Of a DNA stretch of 64,000 bases, positions 1-10,600 are shown piece after piece. The DNA lies in NCBI GenBank assembly GCA_034189225.1, contig JAXHVL010000099.1, positions 1 to 64,000 of the forward strand. Reading direction: 5' to 3'. The notes under the pieces were generated by a model, which worked only from the letters and a program-made list of their open reading frames with translations, did not search any database and was not told the origin of the DNA. Each line of letters starts with the position of its first letter. Within the stretch, counting starts at the first letter, position 1. A program made the position numbers and the translations under genes. This stretch comes from JAXHTY01 sp034189225. Its GTDB lineage: Bacteria; Desulfobacterota; Desulfobacteria; Desulfobacterales; Desulfosudaceae.

Positions 1-67
1 ATCCATTTCGAAATGGTGACACAATTTTAAGTTTTCAATCCAGAAATGAGAATTTTTTAGCAAGATC

Positions 68-150
68 AAGGAAAACAAGGAGTTGCGCGGAGGCGTACTA
101 GATGTACGCCGCACAAGCAACTCCGCAGTTTGACGCAGATATTGCGGAAA
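68..150. repeat. Intergenic palindromic repeat, relative of the 63438-63560 element
   Basis: The stretch contains a short palindrome (GAGGCGTAC, then GATGTACGCC) flanked by imperfect inverted arms. The same core, GAGGCGTA followed by GATGTACGC, sits inside the 123-bp terminal-inverted-repeat element at 63438-63560. This copy lies across the most upstream possible start (102) of the DUF4870 gene, so that start is probably not used. Bases 1-67 show nothing recognisable. Confidence 0.5.
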
Positions 151-164
151 AAGGCCATTTATGG

Positions 165-1115
165 ATGGAAACTAACAAACAACAAAACAGGCAAGCCATG
201 AAACCCGGCACAAAACGCATTATCGCAGGGGCGCTACTGGTTTTTATCGGCGTTGTGGTGGTGCCCATGGCCCTGATCTTGCCGCTGTTCGGCACAGACA
301 CCGGCCAGACCCGGTTCCGGGTGCCGGGCAGCATTCGCGTGGACGTGGACGAGCCCGGTCGCTATTACCTGTGGAACGAGTACAAGACCATCTTTGACGG
401 CAAAACCTACAACCGTTCCCAAAGCCTTCCCGACGGCCTTGTCATCCGTATCTTTAACGCCGACACCGGTCGGCCGATTCCTTTTGAAACCGATACAAAT
501 ATTTCTTCCACCACCGGCGCCCGCGCCAGCAATGCCATCGGCTATATCGACCTTGAGCAGCCGGGAACCGTTGTGATTGATGTGAGCGGCGGCGACCAGG
601 AGCGGATTTTTTTCTTTTCCAGGTCCATCCTGCAAACCCTGATGATGAGGGTTTTCGGCAGCGTGGTCGGAGCCATGGCCGGATTGCTGGCAGGCCTGGG
701 CCTGATCATCTGGGGCGTGATCCGTCTGAATCAGCCCGATGCCGACAGTCCGGCCGGGCTCCCTGCCACTGATGACGACCAGCAGGCCCGCACCTGGGCC
801 ATTCTCTGCCACCTCAGCGCCCTGGCCGGCTTAACCGGCATCCCCTTTGGCAATATTTTGGGCCCCCTGATCGTCTGGCTGATCAAAAAAGACCAATACC
901 CTTTTGCCGACGCCCAGGGCCGGGAGTCCCTCAACTTTCAGATATCCATGACCCTTTACACCATGCTGGCCGGTTTATTGTGCTTTGTCCTGATCGGTTT
1001 TCTCCTGCTGCCCGTCCTGCTCATCGCCAACCTCGTCCTGGTCATCCGGGCCTGCCTGAAAACCAACAAAGGCGCCGCCTATCAGTATCCCCTGACCATC
1101 CGGTTGATTCGTTGA
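165..1115 (+). CDS. DUF4870-domain membrane protein
   Basis: Predicted integral membrane protein of about 316 residues. A first hydrophobic segment lies near residues 16-41, followed by a probably extracytoplasmic domain to about residue 155. A second membrane segment is at about 160-185. From about residue 209 the sequence matches the DUF4870 pattern (TWAILCHLSALAGL, GPLIVWLIKK, QGRESLNFQ). The frame stays open back to 102, but that part lies in an intergenic repeat. ATG 165 follows a purine-rich GGAAAAAGG, and ATG 198 (MKPGTKR) is an equally possible start. The function of DUF4870 proteins is unknown to me. The gene converges on the acyl-CoA dehydrogenase and has no operon partner in view. 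Confidence 0.75.
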   Translation: METNKQQNRQAMKPGTKRIIAGALLVFIGVVVVPMALILPLFGTDTGQTRFRVPGSIRVDVDEPGRYYLWNEYKTIFDGKTYNRSQSLPDGLVIRIFNADTGRPIPFETDTNISSTTGARASNAIGYIDLEQPGTVVIDVSGGDQERIFFFSRSILQTLMMRVFGSVVGAMAGLLAGLGLIIWGVIRLNQPDADSPAGLPATDDDQQARTWAILCHLSALAGLTGIPFGNILGPLIVWLIKKDQYPFADAQGRESLNFQISMTLYTMLAGLLCFVLIGFLLLPVLLIANLVLVIRACLKTNKGAAYQYPLTIRLIR

Positions 1116-1213
1116 CCCGTTTTTCTTCGTGTCCTTCATGCGTTTCGTGGTATAAATGACCAACCGATTTAACCACCGAGTTCACGAAGAATACGAAGGG
1201 TGAATGCAAGTTT

Positions 1214-2362
1214 TTACTTTTTCCGGATATCGCCAAGCACTTCTTTGGCAATGACGATTTTCTGGATCTGGGAGGTGCCTTCGTAAATGGTGAGCACGCG
1301 GGCATCCCGGTAAAGACGCTCCACCGGAAACTCCCGGGTGTAGCCGTAACCGCCATGGATCTGGACCGCCTGGCCGGCCACACGGTTTGCCATTTCAGAA
1401 GCATAAAGCTTGGCCATGGACGCTTCCTTGCTGCAACGCCGGCCCCGGTCTTTCTGTGCCGCGGCGTTCAGAACGAGGAGCCGGGCGGCCTCCACATCCG
1501 TGGCCATGTCCGCGATCATCCAGCGAATGCCCTGGTTGTCGGCAATGGGCCAGCCGAACTGCTGCCGCTGGCCGGCATATGCAGTGGCTTCATCCAGCGC
1601 GGCCTGGCCCACGCCCAGCGACAGGGCGGCCACGCCGATCCGGCCGTCATCCAGCCCGGACATGGCAACGCGGAACCCTTCTCCTTCCTTGCCCAGCAGG
1701 TTATCGGCGGGCACCCGGCAGTTTGTAAAGATCAGGTCGGTGGTGTCCGAGGCGCACTGGCCCATCTTGTCTTCCAGCCGGCCCGTGGAAAACCCCTCCA
1801 TGCCCCGCGTCACAAGAAAGGCCGAAATCCCTTTATGCCCGGCGGCCGGGTCGGTTTTGGCCAGGACGATGAACAGCTTTGATGTGGCCCCGCCGGTGAT
1901 CCATCGTTTGGTCCCGTTTAAAACATAATGGTCGCCGTCCTTTTCCGCGGTTGTGTCCATCCCGGCTGGGTCGGAACCGGCTTCAGGCTCGGACAGGGCA
2001 AAGGAACAGATGAATTCGCCGCCGGCCATGGGGACCAGGTATTGCTGTTTCTGGGATTCGCTGCCGAACCGGTGCAGGCTGCCGCAGCAGATGGAATTGT
2101 GTACCGACATGATCACCGCCGTGGATGTGCAGGCCCGGGCGATCTCATACAGGGCCGCCGCATAAGAGACCGTGTCCATGGCCTCGCCGCCGTATTCCTC
2201 CGGCACCAGCATCCCCAGTAATCCCAGCTCCCCCATTTTTTTCAGGCTTTCCCCGGGGTATTCATGCTTCTGATCCCGCTCCGCCGCCAGCGGCGCCAAT
2301 TCCCTGCGGGCAAATTCCCGCGCCATCTTCCGGACCATCTCCTGCTCTTTGCTCAGCTGCAT
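1214..2362 (-). CDS. Acyl-CoA dehydrogenase
   Basis: FAD-dependent acyl-CoA dehydrogenase of 382 residues, the usual family length. It would catalyse alpha,beta-dehydrogenation of an acyl-CoA and pass electrons to ETF. Visible signatures are the FAD/substrate motif CSFALSEPEAGSDP near residue 122, the C-terminal GGYGYTREFPVERLYRDAR block, and the segment IYEGTSQIQ, where short- and medium-chain family members carry the catalytic glutamate. The protein starts MQLSKEQEMVRKMAREF, a normal N-terminus. Chain-length specificity cannot be read from the sequence; the overall pattern is closest to butyryl/short-chain enzymes. It stands alone, with no etf or thiolase gene adjacent. Confidence 0.92.
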   Translation of the reverse strand: MQLSKEQEMVRKMAREFARRELAPLAAERDQKHEYPGESLKKMGELGLLGMLVPEEYGGEAMDTVSYAAALYEIARACTSTAVIMSVHNSICCGSLHRFGSESQKQQYLVPMAGGEFICSFALSEPEAGSDPAGMDTTAEKDGDHYVLNGTKRWITGGATSKLFIVLAKTDPAAGHKGISAFLVTRGMEGFSTGRLEDKMGQCASDTTDLIFTNCRVPADNLLGKEGEGFRVAMSGLDDGRIGVAALSLGVGQAALDEATAYAGQRQQFGWPIADNQGIRWMIADMATDVEAARLLVLNAAAQKDRGRRCSKEASMAKLYASEMANRVAGQAVQIHGGYGYTREFPVERLYRDARVLTIYEGTSQIQKIVIAKEVLGDIRKK

Positions 2363-2692
2363 TTGCCATTCCTGTTTTTTATTTTGTTTATCAAATCCAC
2401 TCCCACCATGGCTGCATCCCTGTCACGTTAGCATGCCGCCATAGAAATAAGAAACGGTTTTTTCGCCATTATCCCCCGCCATTATCCCATCGCTATCCTT
2501 TTGAAATATAATCGCTGGTATGATATAGAAATCAGCGGAATACGTGTACCGGGGGATTGCCTTATCCAACTGCGTTTTGAATAACGTCAAGACCATATGA
2601 GACAAACAGTATAACCATATAAAGCGCTCCCGGCGTCAGATATTTTGGGCAGGCACCAATGCCGTGGGTTTCATTATACCGGAGAAGGATGA
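2363..2692. other. Intergenic region upstream of the defence island
   Basis: About 330 bp between the divergent acyl-CoA dehydrogenase and hsdM. It should hold both promoters, but no strong consensus elements are evident. A ribosome-binding site (GGAGAAGGATGA) lies directly before the hsdM ATG at 2693. Short ORFs here look like noise. Confidence 0.5.
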
Positions 2693-4244
2693 ATGGCGAA
2701 AAACAACAATAACGGTGCCAACCTGGGGTTTGAAAATCAAATGTGGGCGGCGGCGGACAAGCTGCGCGGCCACATGGATGCTTCCGAATACAAGCACGTG
2801 GTGCTGGGGCTGATATTCTTAAAATACATCTCCGACGCCTTTCAGGCCAAATACCAGCAACTGCAAGCCACCCAGGAGACCGAATACACTGACCCTGAAG
2901 ACCGCGACGAGTATGCCGCCGACAACATCTTCTGGGTGCCCAAGGAAGCCCGCTGGGACATGCTTCAGTCCAATGCCAAGCAACCCACCATCGGCAAGTT
3001 GCTGGACGATGCCATGGTGGCCATTGAAAAGGAAAACCCCAGCTTAAAAGGCGTTTTGCCCAAGGATTATGGCCGCCCGGACCTGGACAAGTACCGCCTG
3101 GGCGAGTTGATCGACATTATTTCCCAGGTCGGGCTGGGGGATGAGGCCTCCCGCTCCCAAGATGTCCTGGGCCGGGTGTATGAGTATTTTCTGGGCAAGT
3201 TCGCCGCCGCCGAAGGCAAAGGCGGAGGAGAGTTTTATACGCCCCAGTGCGTGGTCAAGCTGCTGGTGCGCATGATCGAACCGTTCAAAGGCCGGGTCTT
3301 TGACCCCTGCTGCGGCTCGGGCGGTATGTTCGTGCAAAGTGAAAAATTTGTGGAAGAGCACGGCGGGACCAAAGGCGACATCGCCATCTACGGCCAGGAG
3401 TCCAACTATACCACCTGGCGCCTGGCCAAAATGAACCTGGCCATCCGGGGCATTGACGCCAACCTGGGCGGCAAAAATGCCGACAGTTTTCACAACGACC
3501 TGCACAAAGACCTGCGGGCCGATTATATCCTGGCCAACCCGCCCTTTAACATGAGCGACTGGGGCGGCCAGCGCCTGCGCGAAGACGCCCGCTGGAAATA
3601 CGGCCTCCCGCCGGTGAACAATGCCAACTATGCCTGGATTCAGCAATTCATCCACCATCTTTCGCCCAAAGGCATGGCCGGCTTTGTCATGGCCAATGGT
3701 TCCATGCTCCACCAACACCGCCAGCGAAGGCCAGATCCGCCAAAACATCATCGAAGCCGACCTGGTGGACTGCATGATCGCCCTGCCCGGCCAGCTTTTT
3801 TACACCACCCAGATTCCGGTCTGTCTCTGGTTTGTGACCCGCACCAAGAAAAACGGCCGGTTCCGCCCTCGCCAGGGCCAGACCCTGTTCATCGACGCCC
3901 GCAACATGGGCACCCTTATCGACCGGGTGCACCGGGAGTTGTCCGCCGAAGATATCGGCCGGATCGCCGTCACCTACCATGCCTGGCGCGGCGAAAAAAA
4001 GGCCGGCACATACGAAGATGTGCCGGGTTTTTGTAAAAGCGTGGCCCTTGACGAGATCCGGGAACACGGCTATGTCCTCACCCCCGGCCGATACGTGGGC
4101 GCGGCCGCGGTGGAAGACGATGGCGTGCCCTTTGATGAGAAAATGAAACAACTGACCGCCCAACTTTACGAGCAGTTCGCCGAATCCGAACGGCTGGAAG
4201 CCGTAATCAAAAAAAACATGGTAGTTCTGGGATACGGAGAATAG
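2693..4244 (+). pseudogene. hsdM: Type I restriction-modification methyltransferase subunit HsdM, frameshifted
   Basis: N6-adenine methyltransferase subunit of a type I R-M system. The first frame gives the HsdM N-terminal domain, the SAM-binding motif FDPCCGSGGMF near residues 203-213 and catalytic NPPF near residue 282. Homology stops at MANGSM (codon 338, 3704-3706) and continues one frame over with STNTASEGQIRQNII, ending at 4244. An extra C at 3707 explains the break: removing it restores about 517 residues, a normal HsdM length. The codons after the break still look fully constrained, so this is a very recent mutation, a phase-variation event or a sequencing error. Fic, hsdS, a Hachiman-like pair and hsdR follow on the same strand. 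Confidence 0.88.
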
Positions 4245-4367
4245 TTATGGCGAAGATCAAGGACGGTTTTGGGCTATGGTGAATGATGTTTTATTAAACA
4301 AAAAGACATTTTCGTTTAATAGTTTCCGGAGTTATTTAACAAACGATAAATAGGGAGAAACCGAGTT

Positions 4368-5531
4368 ATGAGACGCGGTTCTACCGGACAATACGAGACA
4401 ACCAGCGTTGCGGGAGAGACCATACGCGCGTTTATTCCAAATTCGCTTCCACCTGACCCGGCATTGACATTGAGCGACCAGCGTCAACGGTTGCTGGAAC
4501 GCGCTACGGTGGCATTGGGTCGGCTGGACAGCGTGACCTTGCTTTTGCCCGATCCGAACATGTTCCTTTACGCCTATGTCCGCCGGGAAGCCGTTCTTTC
4601 TTCACAAATCGAAGGCACGCAATCATCTCTGGCCCAGTTGTTGCTTTTTGAAATGGAGGAGGCGCCGGGAGTCCCTATTGACGATGTGCGGGAAGTTTCT
4701 AATTATGTTGCAGCGCTCAATCACGGGCTCAAACGATTGCAGGAAGATTTTCCCCTTTCCAACCGCCTGATTCGGGAAATGCATGAGATATTGCTCTCAC
4801 AGGGCAGAGGAGGCAACAAGTCTCCGAGCGAATTTCGGCGATCCCAAAACTGGATCGGGGGCACGCGCCCGGGCAATGCCTACTTTGTTCCGCCCCCGCC
4901 CGGACATGTTCAAGCCTGTATGACACAGCTTGAGGGTTTCCTTCACGATGCCGGCAACGCTTATCCAACGCTCATCAAAGCGGCCCTGGCGCATGTCCAG
5001 TTTGAGACTATCCACCCTTTTTTAGATGGAAACGGGCGTATCGGACGCCTTCTCATTGCGTTTGTCCTGCACCATGACAGGCTGCTATCTCAGCCGCTTC
5101 TCTATCTCAGCCTCTATTTCAAGCAGCATCGACCGGAATATTACCGCCTGCTGGATCTGGTCCGCACCGAGGGCGATTGGGAGGCGTGGCTTGATTTTTT
5201 CCTGGAAGGTGTCGAGCAAATCGCGTCAAACGCTGTGGAGACGGCCAAACGGTTGTTATCCCTCTTTCAGCAGGATGAGCAGAAAATTCAAACCCTGGGA
5301 CGATCTGCTTCCACAACCATTCGCGTTTTTCGCGTTCTTTGCGAACATCCCCTGGCTAGCCTGAGCCGGATTTGTAAATTATCCGGGCTTTCTTTTCCTG
5401 CCGCCGCCAAAGGCATGCAGCACCTCGAAACACTCGATATTGTGAGTGAAATTACCGGACAGCAGCGCAACCGGGTTTTTGTTTACCAGCAGTACTTGAG
5501 CATCTTGAACGAAGGGACGGAGAAGCCATGA
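4368..5531 (+). CDS. Fic-family protein (probable AMP transferase) with C-terminal winged helix
   Basis: A Fic-domain protein of 387 residues. The catalytic motif HPFLDGNGRIGR at about residues 215-226 matches HPFx(D/E)GNGRxxR, so nucleotide (usually AMP) transfer to a target hydroxyl is likely. An N-terminal inhibitory helix is present, with SSQIEG at about residues 78-83 fitting the (S/T)xxxE(G/N) motif that occupies the ATP site in class II Fic proteins. The last 80 residues look like a DNA-binding winged helix (SLSRICKLSGLSFPAAAKG). It lies between hsdM and hsdS; Fic genes are often found within type I R-M operons, but their role there is unclear. A regulatory or toxin-like function is inference. 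Confidence 0.88.
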   Translation: MRRGSTGQYETTSVAGETIRAFIPNSLPPDPALTLSDQRQRLLERATVALGRLDSVTLLLPDPNMFLYAYVRREAVLSSQIEGTQSSLAQLLLFEMEEAPGVPIDDVREVSNYVAALNHGLKRLQEDFPLSNRLIREMHEILLSQGRGGNKSPSEFRRSQNWIGGTRPGNAYFVPPPPGHVQACMTQLEGFLHDAGNAYPTLIKAALAHVQFETIHPFLDGNGRIGRLLIAFVLHHDRLLSQPLLYLSLYFKQHRPEYYRLLDLVRTEGDWEAWLDFFLEGVEQIASNAVETAKRLLSLFQQDEQKIQTLGRSASTTIRVFRVLCEHPLASLSRICKLSGLSFPAAAKGMQHLETLDIVSEITGQQRNRVFVYQQYLSILNEGTEKP

Positions 5532-5558
5532 AGGATAGGAATTCGGAGGTGTTGGGTT

Positions 5559-6866
5559 ATGGGGAGTGAGTGGCAAACTTCCAAGCTGGGAGATGTTATT
5601 GCAATCAACCCTTCTCGATCTCTCGCAAAGGGCTCTGACTCGGTGTATATATCTATGCAACAAGTCGAAACAGCGAAACGATTTATCAATGAGATTGATC
5701 ACCGGGCTTTTAAGGGCTCGGGGGCTCGTTTTCAGAATGGCGACACGCTTCTTGCTCGTATCACTCCATGCCTTGAAAATGGAAAGACCGCATATGTGGA
5801 TTTTCTCGAAGAAGAGGAGGTCGCCCATGGCTCAACAGAATTTATAGTTCTTTCAGGAATCGAGAGCGTTACAGATGAACTTTTTGTCTATTATCTTTCC
5901 CGAACACCGGAATTCCGCAATTATGCAATCGCACGCATGGAGGGATCATCCGGCCGTCAGCGGGTGCCGGCATCCACTTTAAAGAAATATACTTTCCCAT
6001 GTCCGCCATACGAGGAACAACGCGCCATTGCCCACATCCTCGGCACCCTGGACGACAAAATCGAATTAAACCGGCAAATGAACCAGACCCTGGAGGCCAT
6101 GGCCCGGGCCATCTTCAAATCCTGGTTCGTGGATTTCGACCCGGTCCGCGCCCGCCGGGGCGAACTACCATACGACCTGAACCTGCCGCCCGACATCCTC
6201 AATCTCTTTCCCGACCGCTTTTGCGATTCCGAACTGGGAGAGATTCCGGAGGGGTGGAGCGCTCGTTCATTATACGACTCTGCTAAATATATAAACGGTG
6301 CCGCATACAAGAATGTTCATTTTACAGACGAAGCAGGAGCATTGCCCGTTATCAAGATCGCTGAACTGAAAAATGGAGTAACAGGGCAGACCAAGTTTAC
6401 AAAGACAGAGCTGGACGATAAATATCGAATTGGTGATGGAGAAATCCTGTTATCTTGGTCTGGCAATCCAGATACATCTATTGGCACTTTTGTCTGGTGT
6501 GGTGGCCTGGCCTGGCTGAACCAGCACATATTTCGTGTCCTTCCACATCAGGAAACAGAAAGGCATTTCATCTTTTATCTCTTAAAATATCTACGTCCTG
6601 TCTTTGCTGAAATTGCGAGAGACAAACAGACAACCGGCCTTGGACATTTTACTGCCCGAGACATGAAACAGCTCATGGTCGTACATCCACCTGAGAATAT
6701 CCTTAACGTATTCAATGACTCCGCGGGGCCAATGTTTAACCTGTGGTATGATAATCTTATTGAGTCCAACACTCTTACCTCACTTCGCGATGCTTTGCTT
6801 CCCAAAATCATTTCCGGCGAGCTGCGCGTCCCGGATGCAGAAAAAATCCTTGAGGAGATTTTATGA
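5559..6866 (+). CDS. hsdS: Type I restriction-modification specificity subunit HsdS
   Basis: DNA-recognition subunit of the type I R-M complex, 435 residues. It has two target-recognition domains, each followed by a conserved helical spacer. TRD1 begins EWQTSKLGDVIAINPSRS, and its spacer contains PPYEEQRAIAHILGTLDDKIELN. TRD2 begins LGEIPEGWSARSLYD and ends with LLPKIISGELRVPDAE. The start at 5559 follows a GGAGG. The stop overlaps the next gene by 4 bp, which suggests translational coupling of specificity subunit and nuclease gene. The two TRDs should read a bipartite target that cannot be predicted here. Confidence 0.93.
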   Translation: MGSEWQTSKLGDVIAINPSRSLAKGSDSVYISMQQVETAKRFINEIDHRAFKGSGARFQNGDTLLARITPCLENGKTAYVDFLEEEEVAHGSTEFIVLSGIESVTDELFVYYLSRTPEFRNYAIARMEGSSGRQRVPASTLKKYTFPCPPYEEQRAIAHILGTLDDKIELNRQMNQTLEAMARAIFKSWFVDFDPVRARRGELPYDLNLPPDILNLFPDRFCDSELGEIPEGWSARSLYDSAKYINGAAYKNVHFTDEAGALPVIKIAELKNGVTGQTKFTKTELDDKYRIGDGEILLSWSGNPDTSIGTFVWCGGLAWLNQHIFRVLPHQETERHFIFYLLKYLRPVFAEIARDKQTTGLGHFTARDMKQLMVVHPPENILNVFNDSAGPMFNLWYDNLIESNTLTSLRDALLPKIISGELRVPDAEKILEEIL

Positions 6867-7660
6867 CCTTGGTTTCTGGTACAATTGAATATATGCTTGG
6901 CAAATCACCGGTCACGGGGTGTGGCTTTTCCTATTCTGCCACTGAACTGGATATTGCGTTGTCCGGGCCTGTTGCAGAGGTTGTGTTTGATGATTCCGGA
7001 AAAGTGGATATTGCGGCACTGCTTGCAGGGCTTGCCGAAACCGAGTTCGAGAAAGGCGAAGTTGAACGGATTTTGTCGGATACCAAGCCCCCAGAAGATT
7101 GGCGTGTAGGTGAAGCGATAGCTGAGTCCTATCTGATTCATCAGAAGGATTGTTTTTTCCCATGGCCGGATGGTCGTGATGAAAGAAAGAGTGGCTCCAG
7201 TCTGCCCGGTGCAGATCTAGTTGGCTTTCAATCCAACGGCACCGATGATTTTTTTGCATTTGGGGAGGTCAAGACATCGGCCGAGGATAAATATCCACCT
7301 GGAGCGATGCACGGCCGCACAGGGTTGAAGCAGCAGCTTGAGGATCTGAAAGATGATGTAAAAATCAAGGACGATATCTTTAGATACCTTGGCTTTCGTG
7401 CACAGCAATCAGCTTGGGAAGATCGGTTCAAACGAGCCGCGAAAAATTACATTCAAAGTAAAACCAATGTCCGTGTGTTCGGTTTTCTGGTGCGTGATGT
7501 AGAACCCAATCAGGACGATCTTCGTGCTCGCGTGGCCAAACTCGCCAAAGATCAGCATGCGGATATGGTGATTGAATTGCTGGCCCTTTATTTACCCCAG
7601 GACAGTATCGGACAACTTAGCAATAAAGTTCTCAGAAGCAGAAATGGAGGTGTTGTATGA
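6863..7660 (+). CDS. HamA-like (DUF1837-type) PD-(D/E)XK nuclease of a Hachiman-like system
   Basis: A 265-residue protein whose centre has the arrangement GADLVGF, about a dozen residues, then FGEVKTS (about residues 116-138). This is the D...ExK core of PD-(D/E)XK nucleases. It overlaps hsdS by 4 bp upstream and the large helicase gene by 4 bp downstream, so the pair is tightly coupled. A small DUF1837 nuclease followed by a helicase of about 1000 residues is the gene order of Hachiman (HamA/HamB) and of E. coli AbpA/AbpB. In the known family HamA is the DNA-degrading effector restrained by HamB. Assignment to HamA rests on the motif, size and partner; a profile search would be needed to confirm it. 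Confidence 0.7.
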   Translation: MTLVSGTIEYMLGKSPVTGCGFSYSATELDIALSGPVAEVVFDDSGKVDIAALLAGLAETEFEKGEVERILSDTKPPEDWRVGEAIAESYLIHQKDCFFPWPDGRDERKSGSSLPGADLVGFQSNGTDDFFAFGEVKTSAEDKYPPGAMHGRTGLKQQLEDLKDDVKIKDDIFRYLGFRAQQSAWEDRFKRAAKNYIQSKTNVRVFGFLVRDVEPNQDDLRARVAKLAKDQHADMVIELLALYLPQDSIGQLSNKVLRSRNGGVV

Positions 7661-10600
7661 ATGTAACAACAGCATCTCTGGAAAAAATCGATCAGCACTG
7701 GGCAATCCAAGCCATTGGTGACGCTCAGATTAAACGGGCGATCGAACTATCCAATCGCCTTCTCGTGGAGAAGGCCGTAGGCGTCCAGATACATTTCAAC
7801 TATACATTCTCACAGTCTGATTATGAGCTGCTCGATAGAGTTTCCATGGCTTATGAGATGGCAGCGATTGAAGGGTTGAATGATTTTCTGAACCTCACCT
7901 CCACTGATGAGGGGCGAAGAGAGCAATGCGCTTCAGGTGCTTATCGGGCATTCGAAATTAGAAGGCTCTTTAAACTCCCAGATACTGACGAACAGCGGAT
8001 ATTCCATATTCTACACCTTTCATCATTGGCTTATTGCGGGGAAAGATGGATAGATTTGCGTCGTTGGTATAATGAAAACACGAACATTTTTCAGGTGCCT
8101 TCTATTGCAAATGCCCCTTGGGATGGACGTTTGCTCAATCGCCTGTTCGAATGTTGGGTTCGTCTTTTTAGAAAAAAACGATGGGACGATCTTGACCGTA
8201 TTCGTGAGATCATTGCCGGGCTTAGAGAAGATCAAAAACAGTATGAGGCTGGGGTTCTGAACGAATCCAGTAATGCTGAAAATCGCTCCATGGCTTTGCG
8301 GCTTATATGTTTGTATCACTGGGCCAAAGCCACGGAAATCCAGGCACAATATATGCTGCAAGGTGAACCTCCTGGAATCGTGCCTTTATTAAACAAGCAT
8401 TTTGAATCAGCTATCGAAGCTGCAGCGGCGAGTGCCGACTCACAACTCGAAATACTGTTGCGGTGGTTGCAGGTTGCCGGGCGTCAGATGATTGCCGATT
8501 CTATTTGGTGGGTCGCAAGACGAATCAATTCCCGTGTCACAAAATTTATAAATGAAGTGACCAAGCAGCAAGCGTTGTTTGAATTACTGCCACCACAGCG
8601 GGCCGCTATCCAGGAGCAAGGGCTTCTTGATCAGGCGGCAACCGCTATCGTAGTTGATATGCCGACATCTGGCGGTAAAACGTTGCTTGCCCAGTTTCGA
8701 ATATTGCAGGCGCTCAATCAGTTTGATCAGGATGAATCCGGTAAAGGCTGGGTGGCTTATGTCGCCCCGACAAAAGCGCTTACCGCCCAGATTACCCGAA
8801 GGCTTAGACGTGATTTTGAGCCAATCGGGGTGAAAGTTGAGCAGCTTACCGGAGCGATTGAGATCGATGTTTTTGAAGAAGACCTTTTGTCACAAACGGA
8901 AAAAGCGGATGCTTTCGACGTTTTGGTTGCTACTCCGGAGAAGCTGCAACTCATCATTCGTAATAAAAAAGTCCCCCGCCCGCTAGCTCTTGTTGTCATG
9001 GACGAAGCTCAAAACATTGAAGATGAAACTCGTGGATTAAGAATTGAGTTGTTGCTGGCAACAATCAAGGGTGAATGCAGCACCGCCAACTTCCTGCTGC
9101 TGATGCCTTTTGTTGAAAATTCTGATGTCCTTGCCAGATGGCTTGCGCAGGATATAAACGCCGGGCGACCAATCAGCTTTGGAACAACTCCATGGAAGCC
9201 CAATGATAGAATTGTGGGGATGTTCAAGGCGGAAGCCGATGACTCCATCAATGCTGGATGGCACCTAAAATATGAAACACTCACCACCACACCAAAGACG
9301 ATTCACCTCTCTGGCAAACACACTGTCGGTGGGGTGAAACCGTTAAAGGTTCCCAAAAGTAAAGTTCTGAAAAAAGGTAAGCAGGATGGAATGACGCTGC
9401 AGACTGCAGCAATGGCTCGAATTATGTCTGATCGCGGAACCAGCATTGCGGTGGCCAATAATATTGACTGGGTATGGAACATGGCTCGAAAAACGTGTGA
9501 GACCATGCAGCCATTCAATCCACTTCCGGATGAAATCCAACTGGTTCAGAATTTCCTGCGGGCAGAGATAAGCGCCAATTTTGAGCTTATCGGCATGCTC
9601 TCTTACGGTGTTGGTGTGCATCATTCCGGATTGTCTGATGAAGTTAGAGCCCTTATGGAGTGGCTTGCTGAAGAAGGAAAGCTGCGGGTGCTTTGTGCAA
9701 CGACAACGATCGCGCAGGGAATTAACTTCCCGGTCTCCTCCGTATTTCTGGCTTCGAACAAGTATCCATACGGCAAGGAAATGTCGCCTCGTGAGTTTTG
9801 GAACCTTGCGGGCCGCGCAGGTCGCATGAATCAAGACAGCGTAGGTGTTGTCGGTCTTGCAGCGGGCAATGACCCAGATGAAATCAAGAAATATGTTTCA
9901 AAAGCTACTGGTGAGCTGTTGTCTCAATTAGTAACTCTTATTGATGCCTTTGAAGATTCAAAGAAAAAGTTAGAAAAAAAATTCAAGAGAGAATTAACTG
10001 ATTTAGATTTTGTTGTTGCGGCAGAACAATGGGAGGACTTTCGTTGCTATGTTGCGCATTTATGGAATGAAAAGAAAAACCTTGATGCGGTTCTTTCAGG
10101 TACAGAGCAAATGCTCAGGAACACTCTCGGGTATGGATGGCTCGAAAGCCGACCTGGGCAGAAGCAAAAGGCAGAAAAGCTTTTGGAAGTTACCAAAAAA
10201 TATGCCCACACCCTTTCTGAGAATGCCGGGCATGCATCGCTTGCTGATATGACAGGTTTCTCCCCTGAAGGTATCGGTCGGGCATTAGATGGAATTAATT
10301 CTCTGGAAAATAAACTAAAGGCTGATGACTGGAAGCCTGACAGCCTATTTGGCGGGCAGTCCGGCATGGCTGATCTCTATGGGGTTATGCTGCGGATTCC
10401 TCAGTTGAAAGGCAACCTTGAAAAGATTACAAATCGAGGGCTTGAACACAACCAAATTGCAGACATTACAAAGGCCTGGGTTAATGGAAGAAGTATTGAA
10501 GAGATAGCTCGTGATTATTTCAAGGGAGGCAGGGATCAAACTAAGGCCCTAACCGCAGCATGTAATGCGATCTACAAAACTTTGGTCAACAATGGAACTT

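Noticed and set aside
102..164. Upstream start of the DUF4870 gene
   Set aside because: The extra codons lie inside a palindromic intergenic repeat and have no signal-like character.
3621..4244. hsdM break as programmed frameshifting
   Set aside because: There is no slippery heptamer or stimulatory structure at the site; a simple one-base insertion explains it.
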